Shown: positions 25,601 through 33,995 of the stretch, piece after piece
Position numbering within the stretch: the first letter of the stretch is position 1
Layout: each line of letters opens with the position of its first letter
Assembly: GCA_946402905.1 (NCBI GenBank)
Contig: CAMIYC010000031.1
Span: 1-39,847 of the forward strand
Source of the DNA: an uncultured Prevotellaceae bacterium
GTDB lineage: Bacteria; Bacteroidota; Bacteroidia; Bacteroidales; Bacteroidaceae
DNA: 39,847 nt
Direction: 5' to 3'
The notes under the pieces: generated by a model
What the model was told of the DNA's origin: nothing
Database searches by the model: none
The model's input: the letters and a program-made list of their open reading frames with translations, nothing else
Made by a program: the position numbers and the translations under genes

Positions 25601-25889
25601 GGTCGTGCCCACCGACTGGGCTATCGACGATGCCTCCTTCCTGCGTCTGCAGAGCATCACCATCGGCTACACCCTGCCCACCACGCTCACCAAGAAATTC
25701 TACGTGCAGCGTCTGCGCTTCTACGTCACAGGTACCAACCTCTTCTGTATCAGCAGTTATCCCGGCTACGACCCCGAGGTCAGCTCCTACGTGCGCAACT
25801 CCAGCTACTCCGGTCTCACCCCGGGTATCGATTTCTCGTCCTACCCGAAGAGCCGTGCTTTCACCTTTGGTGTGAACGTCACCTTATAA
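22617..25889 (+). CDS. SusC-like TonB-dependent outer-membrane receptor
   Basis: 1090 aa, complete. A signal peptide ends near NITAQ (25-26). A carboxypeptidase-regulatory-like domain covers about 27-97 (GEPVIGATVMETG). The plug begins at about 103 with LNDVVVIGYGTVRKKDLTGSV and carries ITVLKDASSTAIYGSEGANG. A long barrel follows, ending FTFGVNVTL. It is the main importer of the plus-strand pectin operon and is paired with the SusD that follows 45 nt later. Its own promoter and a long structured leader precede it, and a terminator closes the transcript upstream, so it is expressed independently of CE8. The ligand is probably a homogalacturonan or rhamnogalacturonan oligomer, judged by neighbours only. 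Confidence 0.96.
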   Translation: MSGNLKFFRMALLLAFTLFVGNITAQTIKGTVTDSSGEPVIGATVMETGTQNGVVTDIDGNYTLQNVKGKTLTFSYIGMKTQTVQIAGQSTINVVLEDEAQSLNDVVVIGYGTVRKKDLTGSVATVGGEKLAAVPTPNVSEALTGKLSGVHVTTTDGSPDAEILIRVRGGGSITGDNTPLFVVDGFQTNSISDISPNDIEDITVLKDASSTAIYGSEGANGVILITTKNAKGGKTVINYNGFLQTKTVSKRLDPMNTYDYVMSNYEYALLGGESALKSFYNQFGVYDDLYLYKSIEAIDWQEDLFGADVLSQSHNVSVNGGTEKTKFSLSGTYDFNGGLMPNNDFSRYAFMFKLNHDINKNLKFNLTARVSDQIANGQGTQGGTYKVRTEQAIYGVATKGLSAFITPDFSTMSDDEIVQWQRANMTLAEQSEQYWRKRNNRAFNFNASLDWKIIKQLRARLEAGYSYGFNEVRNWYGATTTQASYVGGLPLADWQKTNTSSIRESGTVTYDETFNKVHKLNVMIGQEFRTSRSNNNTMSGNNYSLGYDADGVFANFGSGSIQSIGSVLSPNSNKISFFSRINYTYADRYLLTLTFREDGSSQFGDGHQWGFFPAAAASWRIIEEPWMESAKSWLSNLKLRLSYGKVGNDKLPSYMFKQQYAYNSGSKRYGVGETQNVHLAVTNVLANPNLTWEKRTTRNIGLDFGFLHERINGNLDFYWNNTDDLLINHAIAAPGYTSVWENSASTSNKGVELTLNATILQKKNVSLIANFNISHDKSNVKSLANGIEQMTFPSGWASTDNKNQQDYIVRIGDPIGLIYGWKSDGYYTTADFESYDAATNTYKLKDGVPTTALLGGRIGVRPGTMKLKDISGPDGKPDGVVDTNDIDVIGDTNADFTGGFGLSGTVYDFDFNVNFTYTYGNDIYNANKIQTSSRYRAGTWPNMRDDMSQKNSYSYMNPETGLLLTTLEELAYWNEGGNGMSAKKMWSPFSTGDAVVVPTDWAIDDASFLRLQSITIGYTLPTTLTKKFYVQRLRFYVTGTNLFCISSYPGYDPEVSSYVRNSSYSGLTPGIDFSSYPKSRAFTFGVNVTL

Positions 25890-25934
25890 TATATTTGGTA
25901 CATGAAGAAAGAACAAAAAAGGAAGTATCGAAAT

Positions 25935-28109
25935 ATGAAGTCATATAACAAATATTTAGCCATAGCAGCTCTCGGAGCCTTGACCCTGACCTCTTGCGAC
26001 GACACCCTCAACGTGGATGCCCCCTCGCAGATGGACTTGAAATCCGTCTACTCCTCTACAGAGTTTGCCACCAACGCCATCAACGGCGTGTATGTATTGT
26101 TCTGCGAAGACCCCTACACCTCGCGTATGTGCGGTGTGTGGATGCAGAACACCGACGTCGAGGCAGAGGTACCCAGTGCCGGTGTGCCTGCCAGCGACCG
26201 TCGTGCCGTATGGTCTCTGCAGGGTCCTGCCGTGACCGGTTTCAACGACGTGTATAACGTATGGAACAACAACCTCCAGGCCATAGAGCGCGCCAACCAG
26301 GTGCGTGCCGGTGTCGACGCCAGCAGCATTGGCAAGGAGGAGGAGATGCAGCAGATCAAGGGTGAGGCCACCTGTCTGAAAGCTTTCCGCTACTATCTGA
26401 TGTGCAACATCTTCGGCGACGTGCCCTACTATGACGTGGCCGCCGTATGGGGCGAGGAGATTGACCGTCCGCGCACCGACAAATTTGTGATTTACAGCCG
26501 TGTGCTGCAGCAGCTCGTCGACGTAGAGCCCAACATGAAGTTCTCGGATGTCAACACCGGTGGCATCGAGCGCATGAACCGCGACTTCGCCATGGGTCTC
26601 ATCGCCCGTCTGGCCCTGTTCCGCGCTGGCTACGGCAAGACCGTCGACAATCAGATGAAGCGTGCCGACGACTACCTCGACGTCAACGCCGACAGTCTGA
26701 GCGTGACTTATACCGACCTGAGCGGCAACACCGTGACCGCCCATACACACAACGACTACGTGCTGATGGCCAAGACCTACTGCCAGAAGCTCATCCAGAT
26801 GAAGCCGCGCGACCTGTATCCCGACTTCTACAAGTCTTTCCAGAATGAGATGAACTACACACAGGACACCAACTCCGAGGTGCTCTACGAGGTGGCCTTC
26901 GTACAGAACTACGGTGGCGACGTGGGATGGAGTATCGGCGTGCCTAACACCGGCTCTTGCGCCAAGGGTAACACCACCATCCAGGTAGGTCTTCTGCCCT
27001 CTTACTACATGTCGTTTGCCGACAACGACAGCCGTCGCGACATCACCTGTGCCAACTACGCCCACGCCAACGACACCGTGGCCGCCGCAGCCTCCACCGG
27101 CATCAAGGTGGGCAAGTGGGACCGCGCCCTGGCCGCCAAGGAGCTGGGTGGTGCTTCCTCCAAGGGTACCGGCATCAACTTCCCGCTGATGCGCTACTCC
27201 GACGTGCTGCTGATGCTGGCAGAGGCTGAGAATGAGCTCAACGGCCCGACCGCCCTTGCCAAGCAAGCCCTGACCACTGTACGTGCCCGTGCTTTCGCCA
27301 ACAGCGAGACCTACGATCAGGATGTGACCCAGTATGTGAACAACCTGAGCAGCAAGGAAGCCTTCTTCAACGCCATCGTCAACGAACGCGCCTGGGAGTT
27401 TGGCGGCGAGGGTCTTCGCAAGTTCGACCTCATCCGCTGGAACCTCTACGCCCAGAAGATTGAAGAAGCCATGCGCACCATGCTGTGCTGGGGTATCTCC
27501 ACCAACAAAGACCTGATGGCCGACGCCGGTGTGATGGCGCAGTATCCCGATGCTGCCAACTACACCACCTGGGCCAACAAGCTGTGGTATGTGAAGCAGG
27601 CCAAGAACAACGACCGTCATGACATCAAGTGGTACAACCGCAAGTATCAGGTCGACCTGGAAGACGAGGTGATGACCTCCGAAGGCTGGTATTCCGTCAA
27701 CTGGGGCAGCAACATGATCAAGCGTGTGCGCACCTATATCTATCAGGGCACCAGCTACACCAACTGCGTGAAGACCACCGACAATGCCAATGGCACAGTG
27801 ACCTATAAGTTCAACAACGACAGCAGCTCCGACAAATACATCACGGAGTTCACCATCAACAAGGGCGACGACTCCGGCGTGACCCGCAAGGATGTCTATC
27901 AGGCCAGCGACTACGCCACCCGTCTCTACCGTGGCTATTCCAACGGTGCTCTCACAGGCAGCGGCATCGTGCCCTATCTCATACCGATCAACATCACCAC
28001 GCTCAACGCCAGTTCTGTACTGACCAACGACGGCTACGGCTTCGACGCCACTCAGATGGGCGAGGGTGTCAATGTGGAAGTTGGAACGATCAACACCGAA
28101 AATTATTAA
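25935..28109 (+). CDS. Long SusD/RagB-like surface glycan-binding lipoprotein
   Basis: 724 aa from the ATG at 25935, which gives a standard lipoprotein signal (ALGALTLTSC, Cys21) followed by DDTL, a surface-export type sequence; the ATG at 25902 would add a charged 11-residue prefix. SusD features include ATNAINGVYVLF (N-terminal helix), KAFRYYLMCNIFGDVPYYD, PLMRYSDVLLMLAEAENELNG and NERAWEFGGEGLRKFDLIRWN. It is longer than most SusD proteins (500-650 aa). The excess is after the last signature: about 150 residues (from about 575) with a beta-rich, Asn/Thr-rich stretch. It acts with the SusC encoded 45 nt upstream. A DUF5123-type lipoprotein follows 12 nt later in the same operon. Confidence 0.95.
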   Translation: MKSYNKYLAIAALGALTLTSCDDTLNVDAPSQMDLKSVYSSTEFATNAINGVYVLFCEDPYTSRMCGVWMQNTDVEAEVPSAGVPASDRRAVWSLQGPAVTGFNDVYNVWNNNLQAIERANQVRAGVDASSIGKEEEMQQIKGEATCLKAFRYYLMCNIFGDVPYYDVAAVWGEEIDRPRTDKFVIYSRVLQQLVDVEPNMKFSDVNTGGIERMNRDFAMGLIARLALFRAGYGKTVDNQMKRADDYLDVNADSLSVTYTDLSGNTVTAHTHNDYVLMAKTYCQKLIQMKPRDLYPDFYKSFQNEMNYTQDTNSEVLYEVAFVQNYGGDVGWSIGVPNTGSCAKGNTTIQVGLLPSYYMSFADNDSRRDITCANYAHANDTVAAAASTGIKVGKWDRALAAKELGGASSKGTGINFPLMRYSDVLLMLAEAENELNGPTALAKQALTTVRARAFANSETYDQDVTQYVNNLSSKEAFFNAIVNERAWEFGGEGLRKFDLIRWNLYAQKIEEAMRTMLCWGISTNKDLMADAGVMAQYPDAANYTTWANKLWYVKQAKNNDRHDIKWYNRKYQVDLEDEVMTSEGWYSVNWGSNMIKRVRTYIYQGTSYTNCVKTTDNANGTVTYKFNNDSSSDKYITEFTINKGDDSGVTRKDVYQASDYATRLYRGYSNGALTGSGIVPYLIPINITTLNASSVLTNDGYGFDATQMGEGVNVEVGTINTENY

Positions 28110-28121
28110 TATCGTATAAAG

Positions 28122-29864
28122 ATGAAAAAGATAATCAAATCCATATTATTGCTCGCAACAGTGAGTGTCGGGATGGGTACCCTCGTCAGCTGCAGCGACG
28201 ATGACGACCTGACCAAGGCCGATGCCCTGTTCCGTCCCGTCATCAATGAGACCGACAACGTAGAGCATGGCCTGACCGCCGACCTTGTGCCCTATATGAT
28301 CATCAACTGGGACAACTATACCGCAGCCGACAGATACGTTGTCGGCATCCAGGCCAATGACGGCAGCGACAGCCGTGAGATTGAGACCGACACCACGGTA
28401 TGCCGCTTCGACGACCTGCAGTACGACAAGGAATACAACATCAGCATCGCCGCCAAGAGCACGGTGAGCGGCCTGACATCCAAGCCGTTTACGCTGACCA
28501 CCACCTCGCTCGACTATCCCACGAGCCTGAACACTCCGTCGGCCACTGACATCATCGACATCGCCGCCCGCATCAGTTGGTCGGAGAGTGCCGACTATGA
28601 CAAACTGATGGTATACAAAGACAGCAACGACTCACTCATCCACGAAATCGCCGTCACCAGCTCCATGCAGGAGGCCCTCTCCACCATCGTGAGCAACCTG
28701 GAGCCGAAGACCACCTACCGTGTCGAGGCCTACAAGAACGGTGCTTACAAGGGCAAGAAGCGTTTCTCCACCGTGGCCTCTGAGAGCTTCAGCGGTGCTG
28801 TGATCGACCTGCGCGACGTGGTCGACAGCGTAGCCCGCAGCTACATCAGCAGCGACCAGCTGGCAGCAGACGTGGCTGCCAATGCCGGTCAGGACCTGAC
28901 CTATGTGCTCAAAGGCGGTTTCGACTACAAGGTATCGGGTGGCACGGCCCTTCCAAGCACCACCACCAGCATCAAGTTTGTCACCGGCCTCACCCTGGAG
29001 GGCAATGCCCGCTTCCTGCAGACCGGCGGTTTCACCATGGCCTCGGGTGCAGAGATCAACAGTGTGACCTTCGAGAAGATCGACTTTGTGAGCGACAAGG
29101 TGAACAACGGCAGCAACCCTGTTGAGACCAACCATGAGAAAGGCTGGGGCGGTCGCCAGGTGTTCAACGTCAACAACACCGGTGCTACGATGAAGAACCT
29201 CACCTACCGCAACTGCTCATTCACCGGCTATCGTGCCGTGTGCCGTGCCCAGAACGCCAGCGACGCCGTGAACCACATCCTGATGGACGGCTGTCTGATC
29301 AACTGCATCGGCGACCAGGGCGTGATCACGACCACCAACAAGGCAGCCGACTGGCAGAGCGTGACGCTGCGCAACTGCACCGTGACCAACATCATCTTGC
29401 TCTGCGACCTGCGTGCCACTGCCGGCACCCTCGACTTCAACATTGAGAACTGTACCTTCTGCTACGCTCCGATGGAGACGACCAGCAACGCCAACACTCC
29501 ATTGCTCCGCCTTGGCTCTGGCAATGTGAATGTGAACGTGAAGAACACCCTCTTCGGTCCGTCGATGAGGAGCACCGACTCTGGTGGCGACGAGATCTGG
29601 ACCTATGAGGCCGGCACCGCTGGTTCGATCATGCTCAACGGCACTCCCAACAACCTGGTGGTAGAAGACAGCTACAAGACCAACTTCGCCTGGACCGACC
29701 TCGGTGCCGACGGTGTGGTGAAAGTCTATCCCATCGAAGGACTTGGCGAGCTGAGCCTCGACGAGACCAAGTTGTGGAGCAACCCCTCCAAGGGTGTTTT
29801 CAACATCATCGGCTCACAGTCGGGTGTCGACCTGAAAGTGCTCGGCGACTCCCGCTGGTGGTAA
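28122..29864 (+). CDS. DUF5123/DUF4957-type surface lipoprotein, probable pectin-binding protein
   Basis: 580 aa. Lipobox LVSC with Cys24, followed by SDDDD, a Bacteroidetes surface-export signal. Residues 35-125 and 135-220 look like two Fn3-type domains (YMIINWDNYTAADRYVVGIQ; ISWSESADYDKLMVYKDSND). From about 230 on there is a beta-helix with pectate-lyase-like rungs (MKNLTYRNCSFTGYRAVCRA, VTLRNCTVTNIILLCDLRA) and a C-terminal segment ending LKVLGDSRWW that is typical of DUF5123. No catalytic arginine or acidic cluster is evident, so binding rather than cleavage is likely. Proteins of this type often sit beside SusC/SusD in pectin loci as surface glycan-binding proteins. The gene starts 12 nt after susD and is followed by a terminator. 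Confidence 0.88.
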   Translation: MKKIIKSILLLATVSVGMGTLVSCSDDDDLTKADALFRPVINETDNVEHGLTADLVPYMIINWDNYTAADRYVVGIQANDGSDSREIETDTTVCRFDDLQYDKEYNISIAAKSTVSGLTSKPFTLTTTSLDYPTSLNTPSATDIIDIAARISWSESADYDKLMVYKDSNDSLIHEIAVTSSMQEALSTIVSNLEPKTTYRVEAYKNGAYKGKKRFSTVASESFSGAVIDLRDVVDSVARSYISSDQLAADVAANAGQDLTYVLKGGFDYKVSGGTALPSTTTSIKFVTGLTLEGNARFLQTGGFTMASGAEINSVTFEKIDFVSDKVNNGSNPVETNHEKGWGGRQVFNVNNTGATMKNLTYRNCSFTGYRAVCRAQNASDAVNHILMDGCLINCIGDQGVITTTNKAADWQSVTLRNCTVTNIILLCDLRATAGTLDFNIENCTFCYAPMETTSNANTPLLRLGSGNVNVNVKNTLFGPSMRSTDSGGDEIWTYEAGTAGSIMLNGTPNNLVVEDSYKTNFAWTDLGADGVVKVYPIEGLGELSLDETKLWSNPSKGVFNIIGSQSGVDLKVLGDSRWW

Positions 29865-29887
29865 TCAACAAGAAAACCAACTATTAT

Positions 29888-29919
29888 CTGGCACGCAATC
29901 CATTTGCGTGCCAGTATAT
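29888..29919 (+). terminator. Terminator or attenuator between the lipoprotein gene and PL1
   Basis: CTGGCACGCAA-TCCAT-TTGCGTGCCAG, an 11-bp perfect stem, then TATATTTTT. No promoter is visible before the pectate lyase start at 29929, so PL1 and GH97 probably depend on read-through. This would give more transporter than enzyme mRNA. Confidence 0.65.
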
Positions 29920-29928
29920 TTTTAAATC

Positions 29929-32016
29929 ATGAAAATCTCACATTATCTGACAGCAATCCTGCTTCTGTGCTGTCCCTCACTGCTGACAGCCCAGGAGAAG
30001 ACGCCCGCCTTTCCCGGTGCGGAAGGCTTCGGCCGCTATGTGACCGGCGGCCGTGGCGGCAAAGTGTATCACGTAACCAACCTCAACGACAGCGGCAGCG
30101 GTTCGCTGCGCTGGGCACTCAGCCAGAACGGCGTGAAGACCATCGTCTTCGACGTATCGGGCACCATCCACCTCAAGTCGTCGCTCAACATCAACAAGGG
30201 CAACGTGACCATCGCCGGCCAGACCGCCCCCGGCGACGGCATCTGCGTGGCCGACTATCCCGTGCAGATCAAGGCCAACAATGTGATCGTGCGCTATATG
30301 CGCTTCCGCGTGGGCAACAAGCACATCACCGCTGACGGTGCCGACGGCTGGGACGGCTTCGGCGGTTTCGACCAGTCAGACATCATGGTCGACCACTGCT
30401 CAGTGAGCTGGAGCATCGACGAGTGTCTCTCCATCTACGGCAATAAGAACAGTACCGTGCAGTGGTGCATGGCGACGCAGAGTCTGCAAGACGCCGGCCA
30501 CAGCAAGGGGAGCCACGGCTATGGCGGCAACTGGGGTGGCAGCGGAGCCTCCTTCCACCACAATCTGATGGCCCACCATGAGAGCCGCGTGCCGCGCCTG
30601 GGTCCCCGCTACACCACCCAGCTCGACGAGCGCATGGACATGCGCAACAACGTGTTCTACAACTATTGCGGCAACGGCTGCTACGGTGGCGAGGCGATGC
30701 ACGTGAACATCGTGAACAACTATTACAAGCCCGGCCCCGGCACTGCACAGATCAGCACTACCAAGCAGAAGCGCATCGCCGCAGTGGGCATCCGCACCAG
30801 CTCCTATGTCCAGAATTACACCGACTATGCCCCCACCCTGCATGTCTGGGGCAAATACTTCGTCGATGGCAACGTCAACTCCAAATACTCCGACGTGACC
30901 AACGACAACTGGACTTGGGGCATGTACAACCAGATCAACGCCTCGGACAACGACGGTCTGTACAACAACGCCGTGAAAGACTCCATCCGTCTGTCGGCTC
31001 CCATCGACTATATCCTGACTACCACCCACAGTGCAGAGGACGCTTATGAGAAGGTGCTCCGCTACGCCGGGGCCTCTCTCCACCGCGACAGCTACGACGA
31101 GCTGATGGTGAGCGACACGCGCAACGGGCTGGCCACCTATACCGGCACCGGCAACCACAAGGGCATCATCGACACACAGGAGGACAATAAGCCCTCCGAC
31201 GCCGGCAGCGACTGGAGTGCCTGGCCCACGCTCAACAGCCTGAGTGCCCCTGCCGACAGCGACGGCGACGGCATGCCCGACGAGTGGGAGACCGCCCACG
31301 GCCTGAACCCCGGCGACGCCAACGACGGAGCCATTGCCGGCAGCGACGGCTACACCCACCTGGAGAACTATCTCAACTCCCTGGTGGCCGACATCACCGC
31401 CGCGCAGTATGAGGGCGGCACACCAGCCGGCAGCATCGAGCAGGAGAGCGAGGCTCCGGTATCCTCGGTTTTTGAGATCTCTCCGGTCACCTCCAACGGC
31501 GACTGGACCTTCAGCGACGGCTTCAGCATCAGCACCGGCAAGGGCTACTCCGAAGGCTCCGGCTGCGGCATCAAGGGTATCAAGTATTCGCGCAATGAGA
31601 ACTACAAGATCAACATCCCCGAGGGGCTTTTTATCACGAAAGTGGAAGTGACCGGCTACAGCAATGTCAACAACGAGACCGCCTACCTCTCGCAGTTGGG
31701 CAGCACCATCTTCGGCGAGACCGACTATGTGTTTCCCTCCCGCACCGACAACATCACCGCCACCCACCTCGTCACCCTTCCTGAACCAGTCTCCGGCCAG
31801 ATGTCCTTTATCGTCAGAGGTCAGCAGTGCGTGTGCAATATCCTGCTCTATGCCGTGACGGCAGGAATCCAGGATGCCATTCTGGAGATCTCCGGTGCCA
31901 GGGATGTCTACACCCTCGACGGTCGTCTCTTGCTCAAAGGTGCCACGCAGGAGCGGCTGTCTACGCTTCCCAAGGGCATTTATATCATCGGCAACAAGAA
32001 AATCATCAAGCAATAA
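29929..32016 (+). CDS. Secreted PL1-family pectate lyase with a C-terminal accessory domain and sorting-like tail
   Basis: 695 aa. Signal peptide 1-22 (SLLTAQ). The PL1 beta-helix covers about 25-420: FPGAEGFGRYVTGGRGGKVY (28-47), GSLRWAL, VTIAGQTAPGDG, VDHCSVSWSIDE (154-165), and the RxP motif in HESRVPRLGPR (217-227), whose first arginine (R220) fits the catalytic base. PL1 enzymes cleave de-esterified homogalacturonan by beta-elimination with calcium, leaving the unsaturated ends that GH105 handles. A calcium-loop-like DSDGDGMPDEWE lies at about 442-453. A domain of unknown function spans about 505-640. The end (VYTLDGRLLL, LPKGIYIIGNKKIIKQ) resembles a T9SS sorting tail. GH97 follows 6 nt later, so the two are translated together. 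Confidence 0.93.
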   Translation: MKISHYLTAILLLCCPSLLTAQEKTPAFPGAEGFGRYVTGGRGGKVYHVTNLNDSGSGSLRWALSQNGVKTIVFDVSGTIHLKSSLNINKGNVTIAGQTAPGDGICVADYPVQIKANNVIVRYMRFRVGNKHITADGADGWDGFGGFDQSDIMVDHCSVSWSIDECLSIYGNKNSTVQWCMATQSLQDAGHSKGSHGYGGNWGGSGASFHHNLMAHHESRVPRLGPRYTTQLDERMDMRNNVFYNYCGNGCYGGEAMHVNIVNNYYKPGPGTAQISTTKQKRIAAVGIRTSSYVQNYTDYAPTLHVWGKYFVDGNVNSKYSDVTNDNWTWGMYNQINASDNDGLYNNAVKDSIRLSAPIDYILTTTHSAEDAYEKVLRYAGASLHRDSYDELMVSDTRNGLATYTGTGNHKGIIDTQEDNKPSDAGSDWSAWPTLNSLSAPADSDGDGMPDEWETAHGLNPGDANDGAIAGSDGYTHLENYLNSLVADITAAQYEGGTPAGSIEQESEAPVSSVFEISPVTSNGDWTFSDGFSISTGKGYSEGSGCGIKGIKYSRNENYKINIPEGLFITKVEVTGYSNVNNETAYLSQLGSTIFGETDYVFPSRTDNITATHLVTLPEPVSGQMSFIVRGQQCVCNILLYAVTAGIQDAILEISGARDVYTLDGRLLLKGATQERLSTLPKGIYIIGNKKIIKQ

Positions 32017-32022
32017 CACATC

Positions 32023-33921
32023 ATGAAAAAAACACTATCCCTGCTCATCGCCCTGCTGGCGATGACCCCGCTCGTTCAGGCACGCGACCTGACCATCACC
32101 TCGCCCGACGGCAAGCTCAAGGTGACCATCCATGCCGGCAACGACCGTCTGACCTGGGAAGTGAGCCATGACGGCACCGCCGTCATCTCACCTTCAGAGA
32201 TCGGTCTGAACGGTCCTCTGGCCAAGATGAAAGGCCAGGCGAAGGGCTCGTCGGCCCTTCTCAACGGCAAAGGTTTCCGTGTGGAATTCCGTGCCGACAA
32301 CGACGCCGCTGCCTACCGTATCCTCTTCCCCGGCAAGAAGCCTGTCACCGTGGAGCAGGAGACCGCTGAGTTCAATTTTCCCGCCGACTATGCCGCCCTT
32401 GTGCCTTACGTCAACGACAACCGTTCTGGCGAGCGCTGGTGTTTCTCCTTTGAGAGCCGCTACGACGAGCAGCCCCTGTCGAAGATGTTTCCCGACTCCC
32501 TCGCCATCAATCCACTGGCCGTGCGCCTGCCTCAGGGCAAGCTGGCTGTCATCCTCGACGCCAACGTCATCGACTATCCCGGCATGTTCCTGAAAAAGCA
32601 CGGGGTCCACGGACTGCAGGCCGAGTTTGCCCCCTACCCTCTTGAGGAGGAGAACAGCGGCCATGCCCGCCTGAACCTCATCCCCACCCGTCGTGCTTCC
32701 TATATCGCCAAGGCGACGCAGACCCCCTGGCGTATCGTGTCTGTGACAACCCGTGACACCCAGCTGCTCAACAGCGACATTGCCCGCCGCTACGGTCCGT
32801 CATGCCGCATCCAGGACACCTCGTGGATCCGTCCGGGCAAAGTGGCCTGGGACTGGTGGAATGCCACGATGCTCACTGGTGTCGACTTCCGTGCCGGCAT
32901 GAACACCGCCACCTACAAGTATTACATCGACTTCGCCTCCAAGAACCATCTGGAGTATATCATCATCGACGAGGGCTGGAGCAGCGAGGAGTCGCTGACC
33001 TCCCACCTCAATCCCGACATCGACCTCTCCGTGCTCATCCCCTACGCCAAGGCGCGCAATGTAGGCATCATCCTCTGGTCGAGCTGGCGCAACAGCATCC
33101 GCAACACGGAGGCCGACTTCAAGTACTACGCCGACATGGGCATCGCCGGGTTCAAGGTCGACTTCTTCGACCGCGACGACCAGCGTGTGATGCAGTCTGT
33201 GTGGCAGGTGGCCGAGTGCGCTGCCCGCAACCACTTGCTGCTCGACCTGCACGGGTTCCGTCCTACAGGCATACAGTATGCCTACCCCAACATTCTGAAT
33301 TTCGAGGGTGTGAAGGGTCTGGAAAACTGCAAGTGGGAGCCCCGCAACGGCAATGAGCCCCTCTACGACCATCCCCGCTATGATGTCATCATTCCCTATC
33401 TCCGTATGCTGGTCGGTCCGCTGGACTACACTCCCGGTGCCATGATGAATGCCACCAAGGCGCAGTATTTCGGCAACAACGACCATCCGATGAGCCAGGG
33501 CACACGTGCCCATCAAGTGGCGATGTATGTCACTTACGATGCGCCGCTTCAGATGCTGGCCGACTCTCCCTCGAAGTATATGAAGGAGCAGGAGACCACT
33601 GACTTCATCTCCGTCATCCCCACTGTATTTGACGAGGTAGTGGCATTGGACGGCAGGATAGGCGAATACACGGTGCTTGCCAAGCGTGCCGGCCAGGTAT
33701 GGTATATCGCAGCGATGACCAACTGGAGTGCGCGCGACCTCACCATCGACCTCTCCATGCTCTCTGCGGGCAGTCACAAGGCAGAGATTTTCGCCGACGG
33801 CATCAATGCCGACCGCGACGCCACCGACTACAAATACTCCGTCACCACCGTGAATAAGGACCAGCCCCTGAAGGTACACCTCGCCCCCGGTGGCGGCTGG
33901 GTCATCAGGATAGAGCAGTAG
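32023..33921 (+). CDS. GH97 glycosidase, retaining-type signature (possibly alpha-galactosidase-like)
   Basis: 632 aa. Signal peptide 1-20 (LVQA-R). Domains: an N-terminal beta-sandwich at about 22-265, a (beta/alpha)8 barrel at about 270-540 and a C-terminal beta domain. The barrel carries YIIIDEGWS (312-320), ILWSSWR, GFKVDFFDRDDQ (377-388) and NFEGVKGLE (426-434). The Asp in KVDF (D380) is where retaining GH97 enzymes have their nucleophile, whereas inverting SusB-type alpha-glucosidases lack it. That points to an alpha-galactosidase-like or related activity rather than a starch enzyme. Within a pectin locus, removal of a galactose or arabinose side-chain residue is plausible. It is the last gene of the operon and is followed by a 9-nt array and a strong bidirectional terminator. 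Confidence 0.92.
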   Translation: MKKTLSLLIALLAMTPLVQARDLTITSPDGKLKVTIHAGNDRLTWEVSHDGTAVISPSEIGLNGPLAKMKGQAKGSSALLNGKGFRVEFRADNDAAAYRILFPGKKPVTVEQETAEFNFPADYAALVPYVNDNRSGERWCFSFESRYDEQPLSKMFPDSLAINPLAVRLPQGKLAVILDANVIDYPGMFLKKHGVHGLQAEFAPYPLEEENSGHARLNLIPTRRASYIAKATQTPWRIVSVTTRDTQLLNSDIARRYGPSCRIQDTSWIRPGKVAWDWWNATMLTGVDFRAGMNTATYKYYIDFASKNHLEYIIIDEGWSSEESLTSHLNPDIDLSVLIPYAKARNVGIILWSSWRNSIRNTEADFKYYADMGIAGFKVDFFDRDDQRVMQSVWQVAECAARNHLLLDLHGFRPTGIQYAYPNILNFEGVKGLENCKWEPRNGNEPLYDHPRYDVIIPYLRMLVGPLDYTPGAMMNATKAQYFGNNDHPMSQGTRAHQVAMYVTYDAPLQMLADSPSKYMKEQETTDFISVIPTVFDEVVALDGRIGEYTVLAKRAGQVWYIAAMTNWSARDLTIDLSMLSAGSHKAEIFADGINADRDATDYKYSVTTVNKDQPLKVHLAPGGGWVIRIEQ

Positions 33922-33942
33922 AGACCAGAGACGCAACAACGA

Positions 33943-33987
33943 CGTTAGGAACGTCATGAACGATAAGAACGACAAGAACGTCATGAA
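33943..33987. repeat. Five-unit 9-nt array, units CGTCATGAA / CGATAAGAA / CGACAAGAA
   Basis: Five consecutive 9-nt units without indels, 21 nt after the GH97 stop and 8 nt before a terminator. The CGATAAGAA unit is shared with the arrays at 19231 and 22246. Confidence 0.85.
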
Positions 33988-33995
33988 CGACCGCT

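Noticed and set aside
25902..25934. Upstream ATG for the long SusD
   Set aside because: It would put 11 charged residues before a complete lipoprotein signal that starts at 25935.
25956..27620. 554-codon open frame on the minus strand inside the long susD, and similar long antisense frames inside PL1, CE8, GH28 and susC genes
   Set aside because: They mirror well-recognised genes. GC-rich third positions and codon use leave antisense frames open, and their translations are low-complexity with no family resemblance.
32023..33921. Calling the GH97 gene susB
   Set aside because: The KVDF aspartate is the mark of the retaining branch, and the neighbours are pectin genes, not starch genes.
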